NCBI RefSeq assembly: GCF_030063305.1
Contig: NZ_JASISV010000004.1
Coordinates: 119,227 to 183,226, forward strand
From: Salinibacterium sp. G-O1
GTDB taxonomy: Bacteria > Actinomycetota > Actinomycetes > Actinomycetales > Microbacteriaceae
Length of the DNA stretch: 64,000 nucleotides
Direction of reading: 5' to 3'
Shown here: one piece after another, positions 23,347-31,983 of the stretch
Numbering within the stretch: position 1 is the stretch's first letter
How the letters are laid out: every line of letters begins with the position of its first letter
Made by a program: the position numbers and the translations under genes
Notes under the pieces: generated by a model
Told to the model about the DNA's origin: nothing
What the model saw: only the letters and a program-made list of their open reading frames with translations
Database searches by the model: none

Positions 23347-23383
23347 CGTGGCAACGTATGGCGGACCGCCATACGTTGCCACG
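23347..23383. repeat. Perfect 18-bp inverted repeat with a 1-nt spacer
   Basis: CGTGGCAACGTATGGCGG (23347-23364), an A, then its exact reverse complement (23366-23383). It lies in the 210-bp spacer between the divergent aspS and phosphatase genes, about 90 bp from each start. No second copy is visible in the window. Candidates are a dispersed palindromic repeat, a dimeric protein site or a transcribed hairpin. Confidence 0.85.
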
Positions 23384-23461
23384 TGGGATGGCGCCCTGAG
23401 CCGAAACCTACCTGCTCAAGCGGCAGTGGCGCACCCAGCTTCCGCCCATATCTACAGCACG

Positions 23462-23467
23462 TAGAAT
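23462..23467 (+). promoter_or_regulatory. Leaderless -10 box of the ccs operon
   Basis: TAGAAT, 6 nt (TGCCGG) before the GTG at 23474. Confidence 0.55.
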
Positions 23468-23473
23468 TGCCGG

Positions 23474-24109
23474 GTGCCTGCTGACCTGATCCACCTCGTT
23501 CGCCACGGAGAGGTCTATAACCCCGACGGCATCCTGTACGGCCGCATCCCGGGCTACCACCTGAGCGAACTGGGGCACACGATGGCCGCGGCGGCCGCGG
23601 CCAGTCTCACCGGGCATCCCGTCGCGGCGCTCTATGCGAGCCCCCTGCAGCGCGCGCAAGAGTCAGCAGCGCCCTGGGCCGAACTCTTCGGTCTTCCGAT
23701 CAACACCGAAGAGCGCATCATCGAGCCCCATAACTGGTTCGAGGGCCGCAAATTCGAATTCCCGGCAGCGCTCAAGCACCCCAGCGCGTGGCCCAAACTC
23801 ATCAACCCCCTGAAACCCAGCTGGGGCGAGCCGTATAAGAGCGTCGAATCGCGGATGCTCGCCGCCATCGCCGCCGCCTGGGCTAAGCCCGAAAGCGGCG
23901 AGGTCGTCATGGTCAGCCACCAGATGCCGATCGTCATGGCAGCGCGTTCGGTCAAGGGCATGCGCCTGTTCCACGACCCGCGCAACCGTCGCTGCACCCT
24001 GTCGAGCATCACGACCCTCGCGCGCGAAGGTGACCACTTCATCGAGGTCGACTACCGGGAACCCGCCGGCGACCTGCTCGCGAAGTCGATCGACCTCGGA
24101 GCCGTATGA
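23474..24109 (+). CDS. Histidine phosphatase (phosphoglycerate-mutase-like)
   Basis: A 211-residue branch-1 histidine phosphatase: LIHLVRHGEVYNPDG holds the catalytic RHGE, ALYASPLQRAQESAAP the second arginine, and VVMVSHQMPIVMAAR the C-terminal histidine. It is the first gene of the cytochrome c maturation operon in many actinobacteria, an association whose meaning is not known. GTG start; its stop overlaps the next ATG as ATGA. Confidence 0.9.
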   Translation: MPADLIHLVRHGEVYNPDGILYGRIPGYHLSELGHTMAAAAAASLTGHPVAALYASPLQRAQESAAPWAELFGLPINTEERIIEPHNWFEGRKFEFPAALKHPSAWPKLINPLKPSWGEPYKSVESRMLAAIAAAWAKPESGEVVMVSHQMPIVMAARSVKGMRLFHDPRNRRCTLSSITTLAREGDHFIEVDYREPAGDLLAKSIDLGAV

Positions 24110-24696
24110 AACGCGCAGTGGTGGTGGCGATCGTCGCCGTCCTGACGCTTGCCGGATGCGCTCCCGGCAACGATTCGCTCGCCAGCCAGTACCAGGACGG
24201 CTCCGGCCAGGGCTATATCTCCGGCGACGGCGCGTTCAGCGAAATCCCGGCGGACGAGCGCGGAGAGCCGATCGAGTACAGCGGCCCGACCGCAGACGAC
24301 TCGACGATCTCGAGCGACGACCTGGCGGGCCAGGTGTACGTCGTGAACTTTTGGTACGCCTCCTGCCCGCCATGCCGCGCCGAAGCCCCCGACCTGAAGG
24401 CGCTCAGCGACGAGTACGCGGACATTCCTTTCATCGGGATCAACATCTTCGACAACGCAGACACCGCCGGAGTGTTCGAACGAAAGTACGGCATCGAGTA
24501 CCCATCCATTCTCGATGCGAAGACCAACGCGGCCCAGCTCGCCTTCGCGTCGGCCGGCGCCGTCGCCCCGAACGCCGTGCCGACGACACTCGTCATCGAC
24601 CGCGAGGGCAGGGTCGCGGCCCGCATCAGCGGTCGGATCGCCGACACGAGCATCCTTGCGGCGATGATCGATTCCGTCGTCGCAGAACAGGGCTAG
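24106..24696 (+). CDS. TlpA/ResA-family thiol-disulfide lipoprotein
   Basis: A 196-residue exported protein: signal peptide with lipobox LTLAGC (Cys19), then a thioredoxin domain with the redox site WYASCPPCRAEAPDL (about 85-100) and cis-proline NAVPTTLVID. It keeps apocytochrome c haem-binding cysteines reduced. Lies between the phosphatase and ccdA, as in Ccs (system II) operons. Confidence 0.92.
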   Translation: MKRAVVVAIVAVLTLAGCAPGNDSLASQYQDGSGQGYISGDGAFSEIPADERGEPIEYSGPTADDSTISSDDLAGQVYVVNFWYASCPPCRAEAPDLKALSDEYADIPFIGINIFDNADTAGVFERKYGIEYPSILDAKTNAAQLAFASAGAVAPNAVPTTLVIDREGRVAARISGRIADTSILAAMIDSVVAEQG

Positions 24697-24704
24697 GGCT
24701 CGAG

Positions 24705-25442
24705 ATGGGTCCAGGCGAGATCGTCGGCCAGGGCAGCCTCTGGCTGGCGCTGCCCATCGCGCTCGCGGCGGGAGTGCTGTCGTTTCTGTCCCCGTGCGTG
24801 CTCCCGCTGGTGCCCGGCTACCTCGGCTACGTGACGGGGGTGACAGATGCGCGTGACATGCGTCGCGGTCGCACCGTGCTCGGCGCCGGACTGTTCGTGC
24901 TCGGGTTCAGCGTGGTGTTTCTCGGGTTCATCGTGCTCTCCAGCACGGTCGGCGTTTTCCTGCTGCAGTACGGAGACCTGATCCTGCGCATTGCCGGGGC
25001 GGTGGTCATCCTGCTTGGACTGGTCTTCATCGGCCAGGTCACGTTCATGCAGCGAACCATCAGACCGACCTGGCGCCCACGGGCGGGTCTTGCGGGCGCG
25101 CCGCTGCTCGGCGCCGTCTTCGCCGTCGGCTGGACGCCGTGCATCGGCCCGACCCTCATCGCGGTCACCTCCCTCGCCACCTACCAGGGCGATCCCGGTC
25201 GCGCGGCGATCATCGGAATCTTCTACTGCCTCGGCCTTGGCATTCCGTTCCTGCTCGTCGCACTCGGCTTCGGTTGGGTCGGCGAATCCATTGGCTGGGT
25301 GAAGCGTCACCTGCGGCTCATCAACATCATCGGGGGATCGCTGCTTATCGTGCTGGGCCTGCTGATGGTGTCTGGTGTCTGGGGTTCGTTCCTGTCGTAC
25401 TTCGGGGGGGTGCTGAATGACGGATTCGTCTCGCCCCTCTGA
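24705..25442 (+). CDS. ccdA: CcdA-type cytochrome c biogenesis thiol transporter
   Basis: A 245-residue six-helix membrane protein. The first helix has SFLSPCVLPLVPGYLGYVTG and the fourth VGWTPCIGPTL, carrying the two redox cysteines that pass electrons from cytoplasmic thioredoxin to TlpA/ResA. The ATG at 24705 lies 8 nt after the previous stop; the end overlaps resB by 26 nt. Confidence 0.93.
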   Translation: MGPGEIVGQGSLWLALPIALAAGVLSFLSPCVLPLVPGYLGYVTGVTDARDMRRGRTVLGAGLFVLGFSVVFLGFIVLSSTVGVFLLQYGDLILRIAGAVVILLGLVFIGQVTFMQRTIRPTWRPRAGLAGAPLLGAVFAVGWTPCIGPTLIAVTSLATYQGDPGRAAIIGIFYCLGLGIPFLLVALGFGWVGESIGWVKRHLRLINIIGGSLLIVLGLLMVSGVWGSFLSYFGGVLNDGFVSPL

Positions 25443-27036
25443 TCACTACGACTCGTCGAGCTCCAACACCGGCGACAAGATCGTGCAGCCCAGGCTCGGT
25501 GTCGTCGGCTACCTGCGTTTCTTCTGGCGGATGCTCACGAGCATGCGCACGGCGCTGTTCCTGCTGCTTCTGCTCGCGATTGCGGCCATCCCCGGGTCGC
25601 TTGTGCCGCAGGTCAGTTCAGACCCGAACGGTGTCATCCAGTACAAGGCGAATAATCCGGATGTAGCGCCCATCCTCGAGAACCTGCAGGTGTTCACCAC
25701 CTACTCGTCGGTGTGGTTCTCGGCCATCTACCTGCTGCTGTTCGTCTCACTCATCGGGTGTGTGATCCCGAGGACTAAGCACCACTTCGACGCGCTCCGC
25801 GCCCGCCCGCCCAAGACACCGGCGAACCTGGCGCGGTTGGAGGGGTTCACGTCGCAAGGGTCTGCTGCCGATGCCGAGGCATCGATCGCGGCCGGCCGGC
25901 AGGTGTTGAAGCGCCTGGGATATCGCACCGAGCTGTACACGACGGGTGGGTCGCCATCGGTCAGCGCGGAGCGGGGCTACCTGCGCGAGACCGGAAACCT
26001 GGTGTTTCACTCGGCCCTGATCGGCGTGCTCGTGGCCGTCGGCCTCGGCGGCGGATTCGGATACACCGGGCAGCGCGTGGTGGTCGAGGGGTACGCCCTC
26101 TCGAACTCGCTGGCCAGCTACGACTCGTTCAACCCCGGACGATTCTTCACGGATGCCGCGCTCCAACCCTTCTCGGTGGCACTCGACACGTTCGTTCCCA
26201 CCTACGAGGAAGACCTCACCAGCAAGGCTCTCGGCCAGGTGCTCGATTACACAGCCAACGTCACGACCATGGTCCCGGGCGGACAGCCCGAAGAGTCGAC
26301 GATCAAGGTGAATGAGCCGCTGGCGATCGCGGGAACCCAGGTCTATCTGCTCGGCAACGGGTACGCGCCGGTGATCACCGTGCGCGACCCGGACGGCAAC
26401 GTCGTGTTCTCACAGCCCACCGCGTTCCTCCCGCAGGACGCGAACCTGTTCAGCCTCGGCATCGTCAAGATCCCGGATGGCCTGGAGGAGCAGATCGGAA
26501 TCAGGGCGTTGTTCTACCCGACGGCGGTGCTCACCGACCTGGGGACGCTCGCCTCGAGCTACCCCGACCTCGTCAACCCGCAACTGACCATGGAGGTCTA
26601 CACGGGTGACCTCGGTCTGGACAACGGGCAGGGCTCCAACGCCTACGCTCTCGACACCGACTCCCTCACCGAGATCGCCGGTCGCGCCGCGGATGCTCCG
26701 ACCATCAAGCTCGGTCTGGGCGACAGCATCGACCTCCCCAACGGGCTCGGCAGCGTGGAGCTGACCGCGATTCCGCGCTTCGCCTCGCTCGACGTGCACC
26801 ACGATCCCGCTCAGGGCTGGGTGCTCCTGTTCGCCATCCTGGTTCTCGCCGGGCTCGTCACCAGCCTCTTCATCCCGCGTCGCAGGATGTGGATCAAGGC
26901 GGTGAATGGCGCCGACGGTGCTGTGACTCTCGAGTACGCGGGGCTCGCCCGTGGGGACGACCCCGGGCTCAACGCCGCCGTCGCGGAAATCGCGGCCAAA
27001 CATCTGGATCACATCGGACATAAGGTGGAATCGTGA
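25417..27036 (+). CDS. resB: ResB, haem handling subunit of the cytochrome c synthase
   Basis: A 539-residue membrane protein of the ResB/Ccs1 family. Three helices lie in the first 220 residues (MRTALFLLLLLAIAAIPGSLVPQ; FSAIYLLLFVSLIGCVIPR; LVFHSALIGVLVAVGLG), followed by a large external domain and a last helix near 470 (GWVLLFAILVLAGLVTSLFIPRRRMW). Together with CcsB it attaches haem to cytochrome c. Coupled to ccsB by a GTGA overlap. Confidence 0.93.
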   Translation: MTDSSRPSDHYDSSSSNTGDKIVQPRLGVVGYLRFFWRMLTSMRTALFLLLLLAIAAIPGSLVPQVSSDPNGVIQYKANNPDVAPILENLQVFTTYSSVWFSAIYLLLFVSLIGCVIPRTKHHFDALRARPPKTPANLARLEGFTSQGSAADAEASIAAGRQVLKRLGYRTELYTTGGSPSVSAERGYLRETGNLVFHSALIGVLVAVGLGGGFGYTGQRVVVEGYALSNSLASYDSFNPGRFFTDAALQPFSVALDTFVPTYEEDLTSKALGQVLDYTANVTTMVPGGQPEESTIKVNEPLAIAGTQVYLLGNGYAPVITVRDPDGNVVFSQPTAFLPQDANLFSLGIVKIPDGLEEQIGIRALFYPTAVLTDLGTLASSYPDLVNPQLTMEVYTGDLGLDNGQGSNAYALDTDSLTEIAGRAADAPTIKLGLGDSIDLPNGLGSVELTAIPRFASLDVHHDPAQGWVLLFAILVLAGLVTSLFIPRRRMWIKAVNGADGAVTLEYAGLARGDDPGLNAAVAEIAAKHLDHIGHKVES

Positions 27037-27992
27037 CTGAGACTTTCGTGCTGTACTCCAATATCGCTGTGTACTCGGCGATGGCCATCTACACGATCGC
27101 CTTCATCATGTTCACGCTCGACCTCGCGCGGCGGTCGGCGGCGGTCGCCGCTCCCGCTGAGGTCGGTTCCACCACGCGCGCGGGCCAGCTGGGCTCCACG
27201 GCGCTGCTCGAGAAAGTGGATGCCCCACCCGCCGTCGCGGCGAAGGGCCCCCGCTACCTGCGCGCAGCCTTCGCGCTCACTGTCTTCGGTTGGGCGTTGC
27301 ACGTCGGTGCAGCGATCTTCCGTGGGGTGGCCGCTGGCCGAGTGCCGTGGGCCAACATGTTCGAGTTCACCCTCACCGCGACGGCCCTTATTGTCGGCGT
27401 CTTCCTGCTCGTGCAGGTCTGGCAGGATCTGCGCTTCCTCGGTTCGTTCGTCGTCGGGTTCGCGCTCATCGCGCTCGGCGTCGCGACCACCAACTTCTAC
27501 GTCGACGTCATCCCGCTACCGCCGGCACTGCAGTCGGCGTGGCTCGTCATCCACGTCTTCGTCGCGTCGCTCGGCACCGGTTTCTTCGCGCTCGGCGCCG
27601 CCCTATCCATCGTGCAGCTGCTGCAGGCTCGCCGTGCGGCGGGCAAGGCCGTGGGGTTGAGGTTCCTCGATACCCTTCCCGGTGCAGACAAGCTCGAGAA
27701 TCTCGCGTACCGGCTCATCGTCGTCGGTTTCGTGCTCTGGACCTTCACCCTCATCGCCGGCGCCGTCTGGGCCGAGCGTGCCTGGGGTCGCTACTGGGGC
27801 TGGGACACGAAGGAGGTCTGGACCTTCATCATCTGGACGATCTTCGCCGGCTACATCCACGCCAGGGCCACGCGCGGGTGGCGCGGATCACGGTCGGCAT
27901 GGCTGGCCATCATCGGCTTCGGCGCCGTGGTGTTCAACTTCACCGTCGTGAACCTCTTCTTCAAGGGTCTGCACGCGTACAGCGGGCTATAA
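27033..27992 (+). CDS. ccsB: CcsB/CcsA-type cytochrome c synthase subunit
   Basis: A 319-residue protein of about eight helices with the haem-handling WWD motif AVWAERAWGRYWGWDTKEVWTFIIW near the C-terminus. It completes a full system II set (TlpA/ResA, CcdA, ResB, CcsB), which implies c-type cytochromes, such as those of the actinobacterial bc-aa3 chain. GTG start overlapping the resB stop. Confidence 0.94.
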   Translation: MTETFVLYSNIAVYSAMAIYTIAFIMFTLDLARRSAAVAAPAEVGSTTRAGQLGSTALLEKVDAPPAVAAKGPRYLRAAFALTVFGWALHVGAAIFRGVAAGRVPWANMFEFTLTATALIVGVFLLVQVWQDLRFLGSFVVGFALIALGVATTNFYVDVIPLPPALQSAWLVIHVFVASLGTGFFALGAALSIVQLLQARRAAGKAVGLRFLDTLPGADKLENLAYRLIVVGFVLWTFTLIAGAVWAERAWGRYWGWDTKEVWTFIIWTIFAGYIHARATRGWRGSRSAWLAIIGFGAVVFNFTVVNLFFKGLHAYSGL

Positions 27993-28003
27993 ACCTCTCC
28001 GAC

Positions 28004-28999
28004 TCAGTCGAGCAGTTCGTAGCAGCGCTTCAGCCGGGACAGCCACCAGTTGGTGCGGTCGGCGCTCGCGGCGTGGGCTTCGAGCAGCGCCTCGCTCGGC
28101 ACAACCCTGCGCACGTCCAGCTGGCCGTTGACGCTCAGCAGCGGCGCGTCCGTGACATCCACCGCCAGCAGCGACGCCGTCGCCAGGCCGCAGTCGAATT
28201 CGAGCTCGGGAATCGCCGCGGCAAGGTGCAGCCCCATCGAGATGCCGACCGAGGTCTCGAGAGCGCTTGACACCACCACGGGCAGCCCGGCGTCAGCGAT
28301 GATCGCCAGGGCCGCCGTGACACCGCCGAGCGGCTGCGCCTTGACGATCAGGATGTCGGCGGCCCCCGCCCTCGCAACGGCCAGCGGGTCGTCGGCCTTG
28401 CGAACGCTCTCGTCCGCGGCGATGGGGATGCCCATGTACTTCACGCGGGTGCGCACCTGCGCGAGCTCGTCGACCGACACACACGGCTGCTCGACGTACT
28501 CGAGGTCGAAGACGGCAAGTGCGTGGATTGCCTTCTCGGCTTCGTCCACCGTCCAGCCAGCATTAGCGTCGAGGCGAATCCGCCCCTCGGGCCCCAGATA
28601 GTCGCGGGCGGCCGAAACCCTGGCCACGTCATCCGCCAGCACCTGGCCGGGGTCCGCGACCTTGATCTTCACCGTGCGGCAGCCCGGGAAGCGGTCGAGG
28701 ATGCCGCTGACCTCATGAGCGGCCACGGCGGGCAGCGTCGCGTTGACCATGACCGTGTCGCGCAGCAGCGGGTGGGTGGGTCCCCACCCGAAGTCGATTG
28801 CCGCGGCAAGCCACCGCGCGGCCTCGTCGTCGCCGTACTCGGTGAACGGCGAGAATTCGGTGAAACCGTTGGGCCCCTCGAGCAGCAGTGCCTCGCGAAT
28901 CCCAATTCCACGGAAGGTGGTCACGAGCGGCAGTGCAACGACCCTTGCAGTGCGGAGCAGGTCGTCAAGAGGAGGCAGCGTCGCGTCATGGGGGAGCAT
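28004..28999 (-). CDS. menC: o-Succinylbenzoate synthase
   Basis: A 331-residue enolase-superfamily enzyme of menaquinone synthesis. Seen: CRTVKIKVADP (catalytic lysine), RLDANAGWT (metal aspartate), YVEQPC (metal glutamate), IAADESV (metal aspartate) and ILIVKAQPLGG (second lysine). The reading frame extends far upstream but MLPHDATLPPLDDLL at 28999 is the sensible start, with CAGACT 6 nt upstream. Confidence 0.94.
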   Translation of the reverse strand: MLPHDATLPPLDDLLRTARVVALPLVTTFRGIGIREALLLEGPNGFTEFSPFTEYGDDEAARWLAAAIDFGWGPTHPLLRDTVMVNATLPAVAAHEVSGILDRFPGCRTVKIKVADPGQVLADDVARVSAARDYLGPEGRIRLDANAGWTVDEAEKAIHALAVFDLEYVEQPCVSVDELAQVRTRVKYMGIPIAADESVRKADDPLAVARAGAADILIVKAQPLGGVTAALAIIADAGLPVVVSSALETSVGISMGLHLAAAIPELEFDCGLATASLLAVDVTDAPLLSVNGQLDVRRVVPSEALLEAHAASADRTNWWLSRLKRCYELLD

Positions 29000-29005
29000 G
29001 GCACC

Positions 29006-29050
29006 AGTCTGGCAAGTTCGCGGTCGGTTATCGCCTGTTTCTATTAAGGT
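29006..29050. promoter_or_regulatory. Divergent leaderless promoters of menC and the DUF4190 gene
   Basis: Minus strand CAGACT (29006-29011) is 6 nt from the menC ATG. Plus strand TAAGGT (29045-29050) is 6 nt (TGGCCC) from the GTG at 29057. Confidence 0.45.
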
Positions 29051-29056
29051 TGGCCC

Positions 29057-29470
29057 GTGGATAGTTCTGGTTCTGTCGAGAGAGTTCCGCTCAAGGTCGT
29101 GCCGATGTTCATCGAGGAGCAGACGATCGAGCTGCCCGAAGAGCCTGTCACGCCCCCGCCAGAGCCCGCCGAGGCCGCCCCCCGCGGCCCGCTGCCCTGG
29201 GTTGGCGTGATCTCCATCGTGCTCGGTGTTGTCGCTGCGATCGTGCAGATCATCGCCATCGTCGGCGCCACCGATGGCGACCTGGAGCTGGGCATTGTGC
29301 TTGGCTACCTCGCGGTCATCATCGCGATCGCGGCGGTCTTCCTCGGCATCGCGGCGATCATCGTGAAGCGCGGTCGTCGTGCTGGCGTCGTCGGCATCCT
29401 CCTGGGGATCCTTGCGAACCCCCTCATTCTCTTGATGATCCTGCGCTTCCTCGATGGGGCACAGGCCTGA
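29057..29470 (+). CDS. DUF4190-like small membrane protein
   Basis: A 137-residue protein with a proline/glutamate-rich cytoplasmic head (EEPVTPPPEPAEAAPRG) and two or three helices: VGVISIVLGVVAAIVQIIAIVG, LGIVLGYLAVIIAIAAVFLGIAAII and GVVGILLGILANPLILLMILRF. No function known. It lies between menC and menE and overlaps or abuts menE. Confidence 0.75.
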   Translation: MDSSGSVERVPLKVVPMFIEEQTIELPEEPVTPPPEPAEAAPRGPLPWVGVISIVLGVVAAIVQIIAIVGATDGDLELGIVLGYLAVIIAIAAVFLGIAAIIVKRGRRAGVVGILLGILANPLILLMILRFLDGAQA

Positions 29471-29471
29471 G

Positions 29472-30572
29472 GTGTCCCGCCCGCTGAGGGTCATCGACTC
29501 GGCGGACACCGGGGCGGTCTTCGCCGCACTTCGCGATGCGCTGAGCGGCGATGGCCCGGCGATCCTGCCGCACCCCGGGCATCCTGAGGGGCTGCCAGAC
29601 ACCGTCGAGCAGAGGGTCGCGGTCGTCGTCGAGACGAGCGGTTCGACGGGCAGGCCGAAGCGGGTCGCGCTCGCGGCCGACGCTCTGCTCGCGAGCGCCG
29701 CGGCATCCGACGTGCAGCTGGGCGGACCCGGCCAATGGCTCATGGCGCTGCCGGCGCACTACATCGCGGGCATCAACGTTCTGGTGCGCTCGCTCGCCGC
29801 CCAAACCCAGCCGATCCTCGCGGCGCCCGACGGCACCGGGTTCGTCGACGCTGCGCACGAACTCGACAGCCCGCTGCGGTTCGTGTCACTGGTGCCGGCT
29901 CAGCTTCAGCGACTGATCGAGCAGGATGACGCGCTCCCCCTTCTGCGCCGCTTCGACCGCATCCTGCTCGGCGGGCAGGCGACGCCGCCGCCGTTGCTCG
30001 CAAAGGCCCGTGAACTGGGGCTCAACGTCACGCGCACCTACGGATCGAGCGAAACCTCCGGCGGGTGCGTGTGGGACGGCGAGCCGATCGGCGACACCGA
30101 GGTTCGCATCGTCGACGGCCGCGTCGAGCTGGCGGGCAGCACGCTCGCGCAGGGCTACCTGGGCGATCCCGCGCGCACCGACGCAGCGTTCCACGACGTC
30201 GATGGCAAGCGCTGGTACCGCACCGATGACACGGGAACCGTCACCGATGGAATCCTCAGCATCAGCGGACGGGTCGACGATGTGATCATCTCCGGCGGGG
30301 TGAAGGTGTCTCTCGCGGAGGTGGAGCGTGCCGTGCGGTCGCTGCCCGGGCTGGGCGATGCGGTGGTGGTGCCGGCGGCACACGCTCAGTGGGGGCAGAC
30401 ACCCGTGGTCGTCAGCGCGCACCCGCACCCACTGGAGCAGATTCGGGATGCGGTCTCCGCGGGCCTCGGCCGGGCATCCGCGCCCACCCGCATCGTGGTG
30501 GTCGACACGATGCCGATGCTCGGCAACGGCAAGCCCGACCGTCTGGCCGCGGCGCGACTCGCTCAGGGTTGA
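29472..30572 (+). CDS. menE: o-Succinylbenzoate-CoA ligase
   Basis: A 366-residue acyl-adenylate-forming enzyme: VVETSGSTGRPKRVALA (P-loop), LLGGQATPPPLL, TYGSSETSGGCVWDG, RWYRTDDTG and the C-terminal PMLGNGKPDR catalytic lysine. It is short for the superfamily but normal for actinobacterial MenE. The GTG at 29472, just after the preceding stop, is used; an ATG at 29454 is in frame but has no ribosome site. Confidence 0.92.
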   Translation: MSRPLRVIDSADTGAVFAALRDALSGDGPAILPHPGHPEGLPDTVEQRVAVVVETSGSTGRPKRVALAADALLASAAASDVQLGGPGQWLMALPAHYIAGINVLVRSLAAQTQPILAAPDGTGFVDAAHELDSPLRFVSLVPAQLQRLIEQDDALPLLRRFDRILLGGQATPPPLLAKARELGLNVTRTYGSSETSGGCVWDGEPIGDTEVRIVDGRVELAGSTLAQGYLGDPARTDAAFHDVDGKRWYRTDDTGTVTDGILSISGRVDDVIISGGVKVSLAEVERAVRSLPGLGDAVVVPAAHAQWGQTPVVVSAHPHPLEQIRDAVSAGLGRASAPTRIVVVDTMPMLGNGKPDRLAAARLAQG

Positions 30573-30579
30573 GCCCCAG

Positions 30580-30585
30580 TACAAT
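30580..30585 (+). promoter_or_regulatory. Leaderless -10 box of menA
   Basis: TACAAT, 6 nt (CCTTGC) before the GTG at 30592. Confidence 0.6.
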
Positions 30586-30591
30586 CCTTGC

Positions 30592-31593
30592 GTGGCAACT
30601 CCGAAGCAGCAGCGCATCAATCCAGCATCCGTCCCCGCTCCTCGCCCCAAGGCGGGCAAGAGTGGTCGCCCGGGTGGTCGCCCTCCCGGGGTCGCCAAGG
30701 TGAAGAAGGCGACGACCCGTGACTGGATCGGCGGAGCCAGGCTGCAGACCCTGCCGCTGGCCATCGCGCCGGTAGCGCTGGGCACGGCGGCCGCATACGT
30801 GCTGCCGCACGGGGATGCTGGCCCCGGCTGGCACTGGCTGCGCGCGGCCCTCTGCCTCATCGTGGCACTGAGCCTGCAGATCGGCGTGAACTTCGCCAAC
30901 GACTACTCCGACGGCATCCGCGGCACCGACAAGCACCGCGTCGGCCCGCGCAGGCTCACCGGATCCGGAGCCGCGAAGCCCCGGACCGTGCTCACGGTCG
31001 CCTTGGTGTTCTTCGCGATCGCCGCGCTCGCCGGTCTCGTGATCGTGATCCGCACCGAGTACTGGTGGCTTCTCGCGGTGGGCGCTGTCGCGATCGTCGC
31101 GGCCTACTTCTACACTGGCGGCAAGCGTCCATACGGCTACGCGGGTCTCGGCGAACTGTTCGTCTTCATCTTCTTCGGTCTGGTGGCCACCGCGGGAACC
31201 ACGTTCGCCCTCGCGGGCACCGTGACGCTGGAGAGCTGGCTGTCGGCGATCGCGATAGGGCTGATCGCCACAGCCGTGCTGATGGTGAACAACATCCGTG
31301 ACATCCAGCAGGACAAGCTGGCAGGCAAGCGCACCCTCGCCGTGCGCATCGGGGACCTGCCGTCTCGCATCGTCTTCGGTGTGATGCTGCTCGCGCCGTT
31401 CGGCATCCTGTCGTTCTTCACGCTCTTCTACGAGAACGCGTACCTGGTTTACTTCGCGCTGCTTGCTGCGATCCCCGCGGTGGGAATCACGATCAGCGCC
31501 AAGACCCCGGGCGAGCTCATCATCGCGCTGCGGCTGAGCGCGATCGTAGCCCTTGTGTACGGCCTCGGCCTCGGCTGGGCGATCGCCTTCTAG
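30592..31593 (+). CDS. menA: 1,4-Dihydroxy-2-naphthoate polyprenyltransferase
   Basis: A 333-residue UbiA-family membrane prenyltransferase, with a basic 45-residue N-terminal extension (KQQRINPASVPAPRPKAGKSGR). The metal-diphosphate motifs are NFANDYSDGIRGTD and NNIRDIQQDKLAGKRT, among about nine helices. It joins the polyprenyl tail to DHNA to give demethylmenaquinone. GTG start set by the TACAAT box. Confidence 0.94.
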   Translation: MATPKQQRINPASVPAPRPKAGKSGRPGGRPPGVAKVKKATTRDWIGGARLQTLPLAIAPVALGTAAAYVLPHGDAGPGWHWLRAALCLIVALSLQIGVNFANDYSDGIRGTDKHRVGPRRLTGSGAAKPRTVLTVALVFFAIAALAGLVIVIRTEYWWLLAVGAVAIVAAYFYTGGKRPYGYAGLGELFVFIFFGLVATAGTTFALAGTVTLESWLSAIAIGLIATAVLMVNNIRDIQQDKLAGKRTLAVRIGDLPSRIVFGVMLLAPFGILSFFTLFYENAYLVYFALLAAIPAVGITISAKTPGELIIALRLSAIVALVYGLGLGWAIAF

Positions 31594-31640
31594 CCGCGGG
31601 GCGGCTCCGTCCGCCCCCTCCCGCCGCGCCCTCCCCGCGC

Positions 31641-31757
31641 CCCCGCGCCCTCCGAACGTTCCGAAATGACGGATCCGAACCCGTTTTGAGTCCAAAAAGG
31701 CCCTAATTCGGGGTCTGGATGCCCGCGACTCCGTCATTTCGGAAGGGATGCGGCGGC
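31641..31757. repeat. Palindromic dispersed-type repeat, copy 1
   Basis: The core 31659-31744 (86 bp) has perfect 15-bp terminal inverted repeats TTCCGAAATGACGGA / TCCGTCATTTCGGAA and weaker inner pairing around CCAAAAAGG. Similarity to copy 2 extends outward to about 31641. It lies in the 390-bp spacer between menA and a convergent small gene. Confidence 0.85.
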
Positions 31758-31791
31758 CGCCGCGGCAAGCGGCGGCAAGCCTCGGCTCCTT

Positions 31792-31912
31792 CCCCGCGCC
31801 CTCCGAATCTTCCGAAATGACGGATCCGACCCCGTTTTGAGTCCAAAAAGGCCCGAATTCGGGGTCTGGATGCCCGCGACTCCGTCATTTCGGAAGTTGG
31901 GGGATGGATGCG
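31792..31912. repeat. Palindromic dispersed-type repeat, copy 2
   Basis: The core 31810-31895 differs from copy 1 at only a few positions, and the same 15-bp ends are intact. Copy-to-copy period is 151 bp. On the minus strand both copies encode the pseudo-peptide MTESRASRPRIRAFLDSK, which I take as a by-product of the repeat, not a gene. Confidence 0.85.
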
Positions 31913-31983
31913 GCGGGTGCGGCCCGAGTGGGCGGCACGGCCCAAGAGGGCCGGCACAGCCCGAGAGACCGCGGGGCCGCGCG

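Noticed and set aside
29000..29743. Upstream extension of the menC frame
   Set aside because: It is antisense to the DUF4190 and menE genes and low in complexity, typical of high-GC shadow frames.
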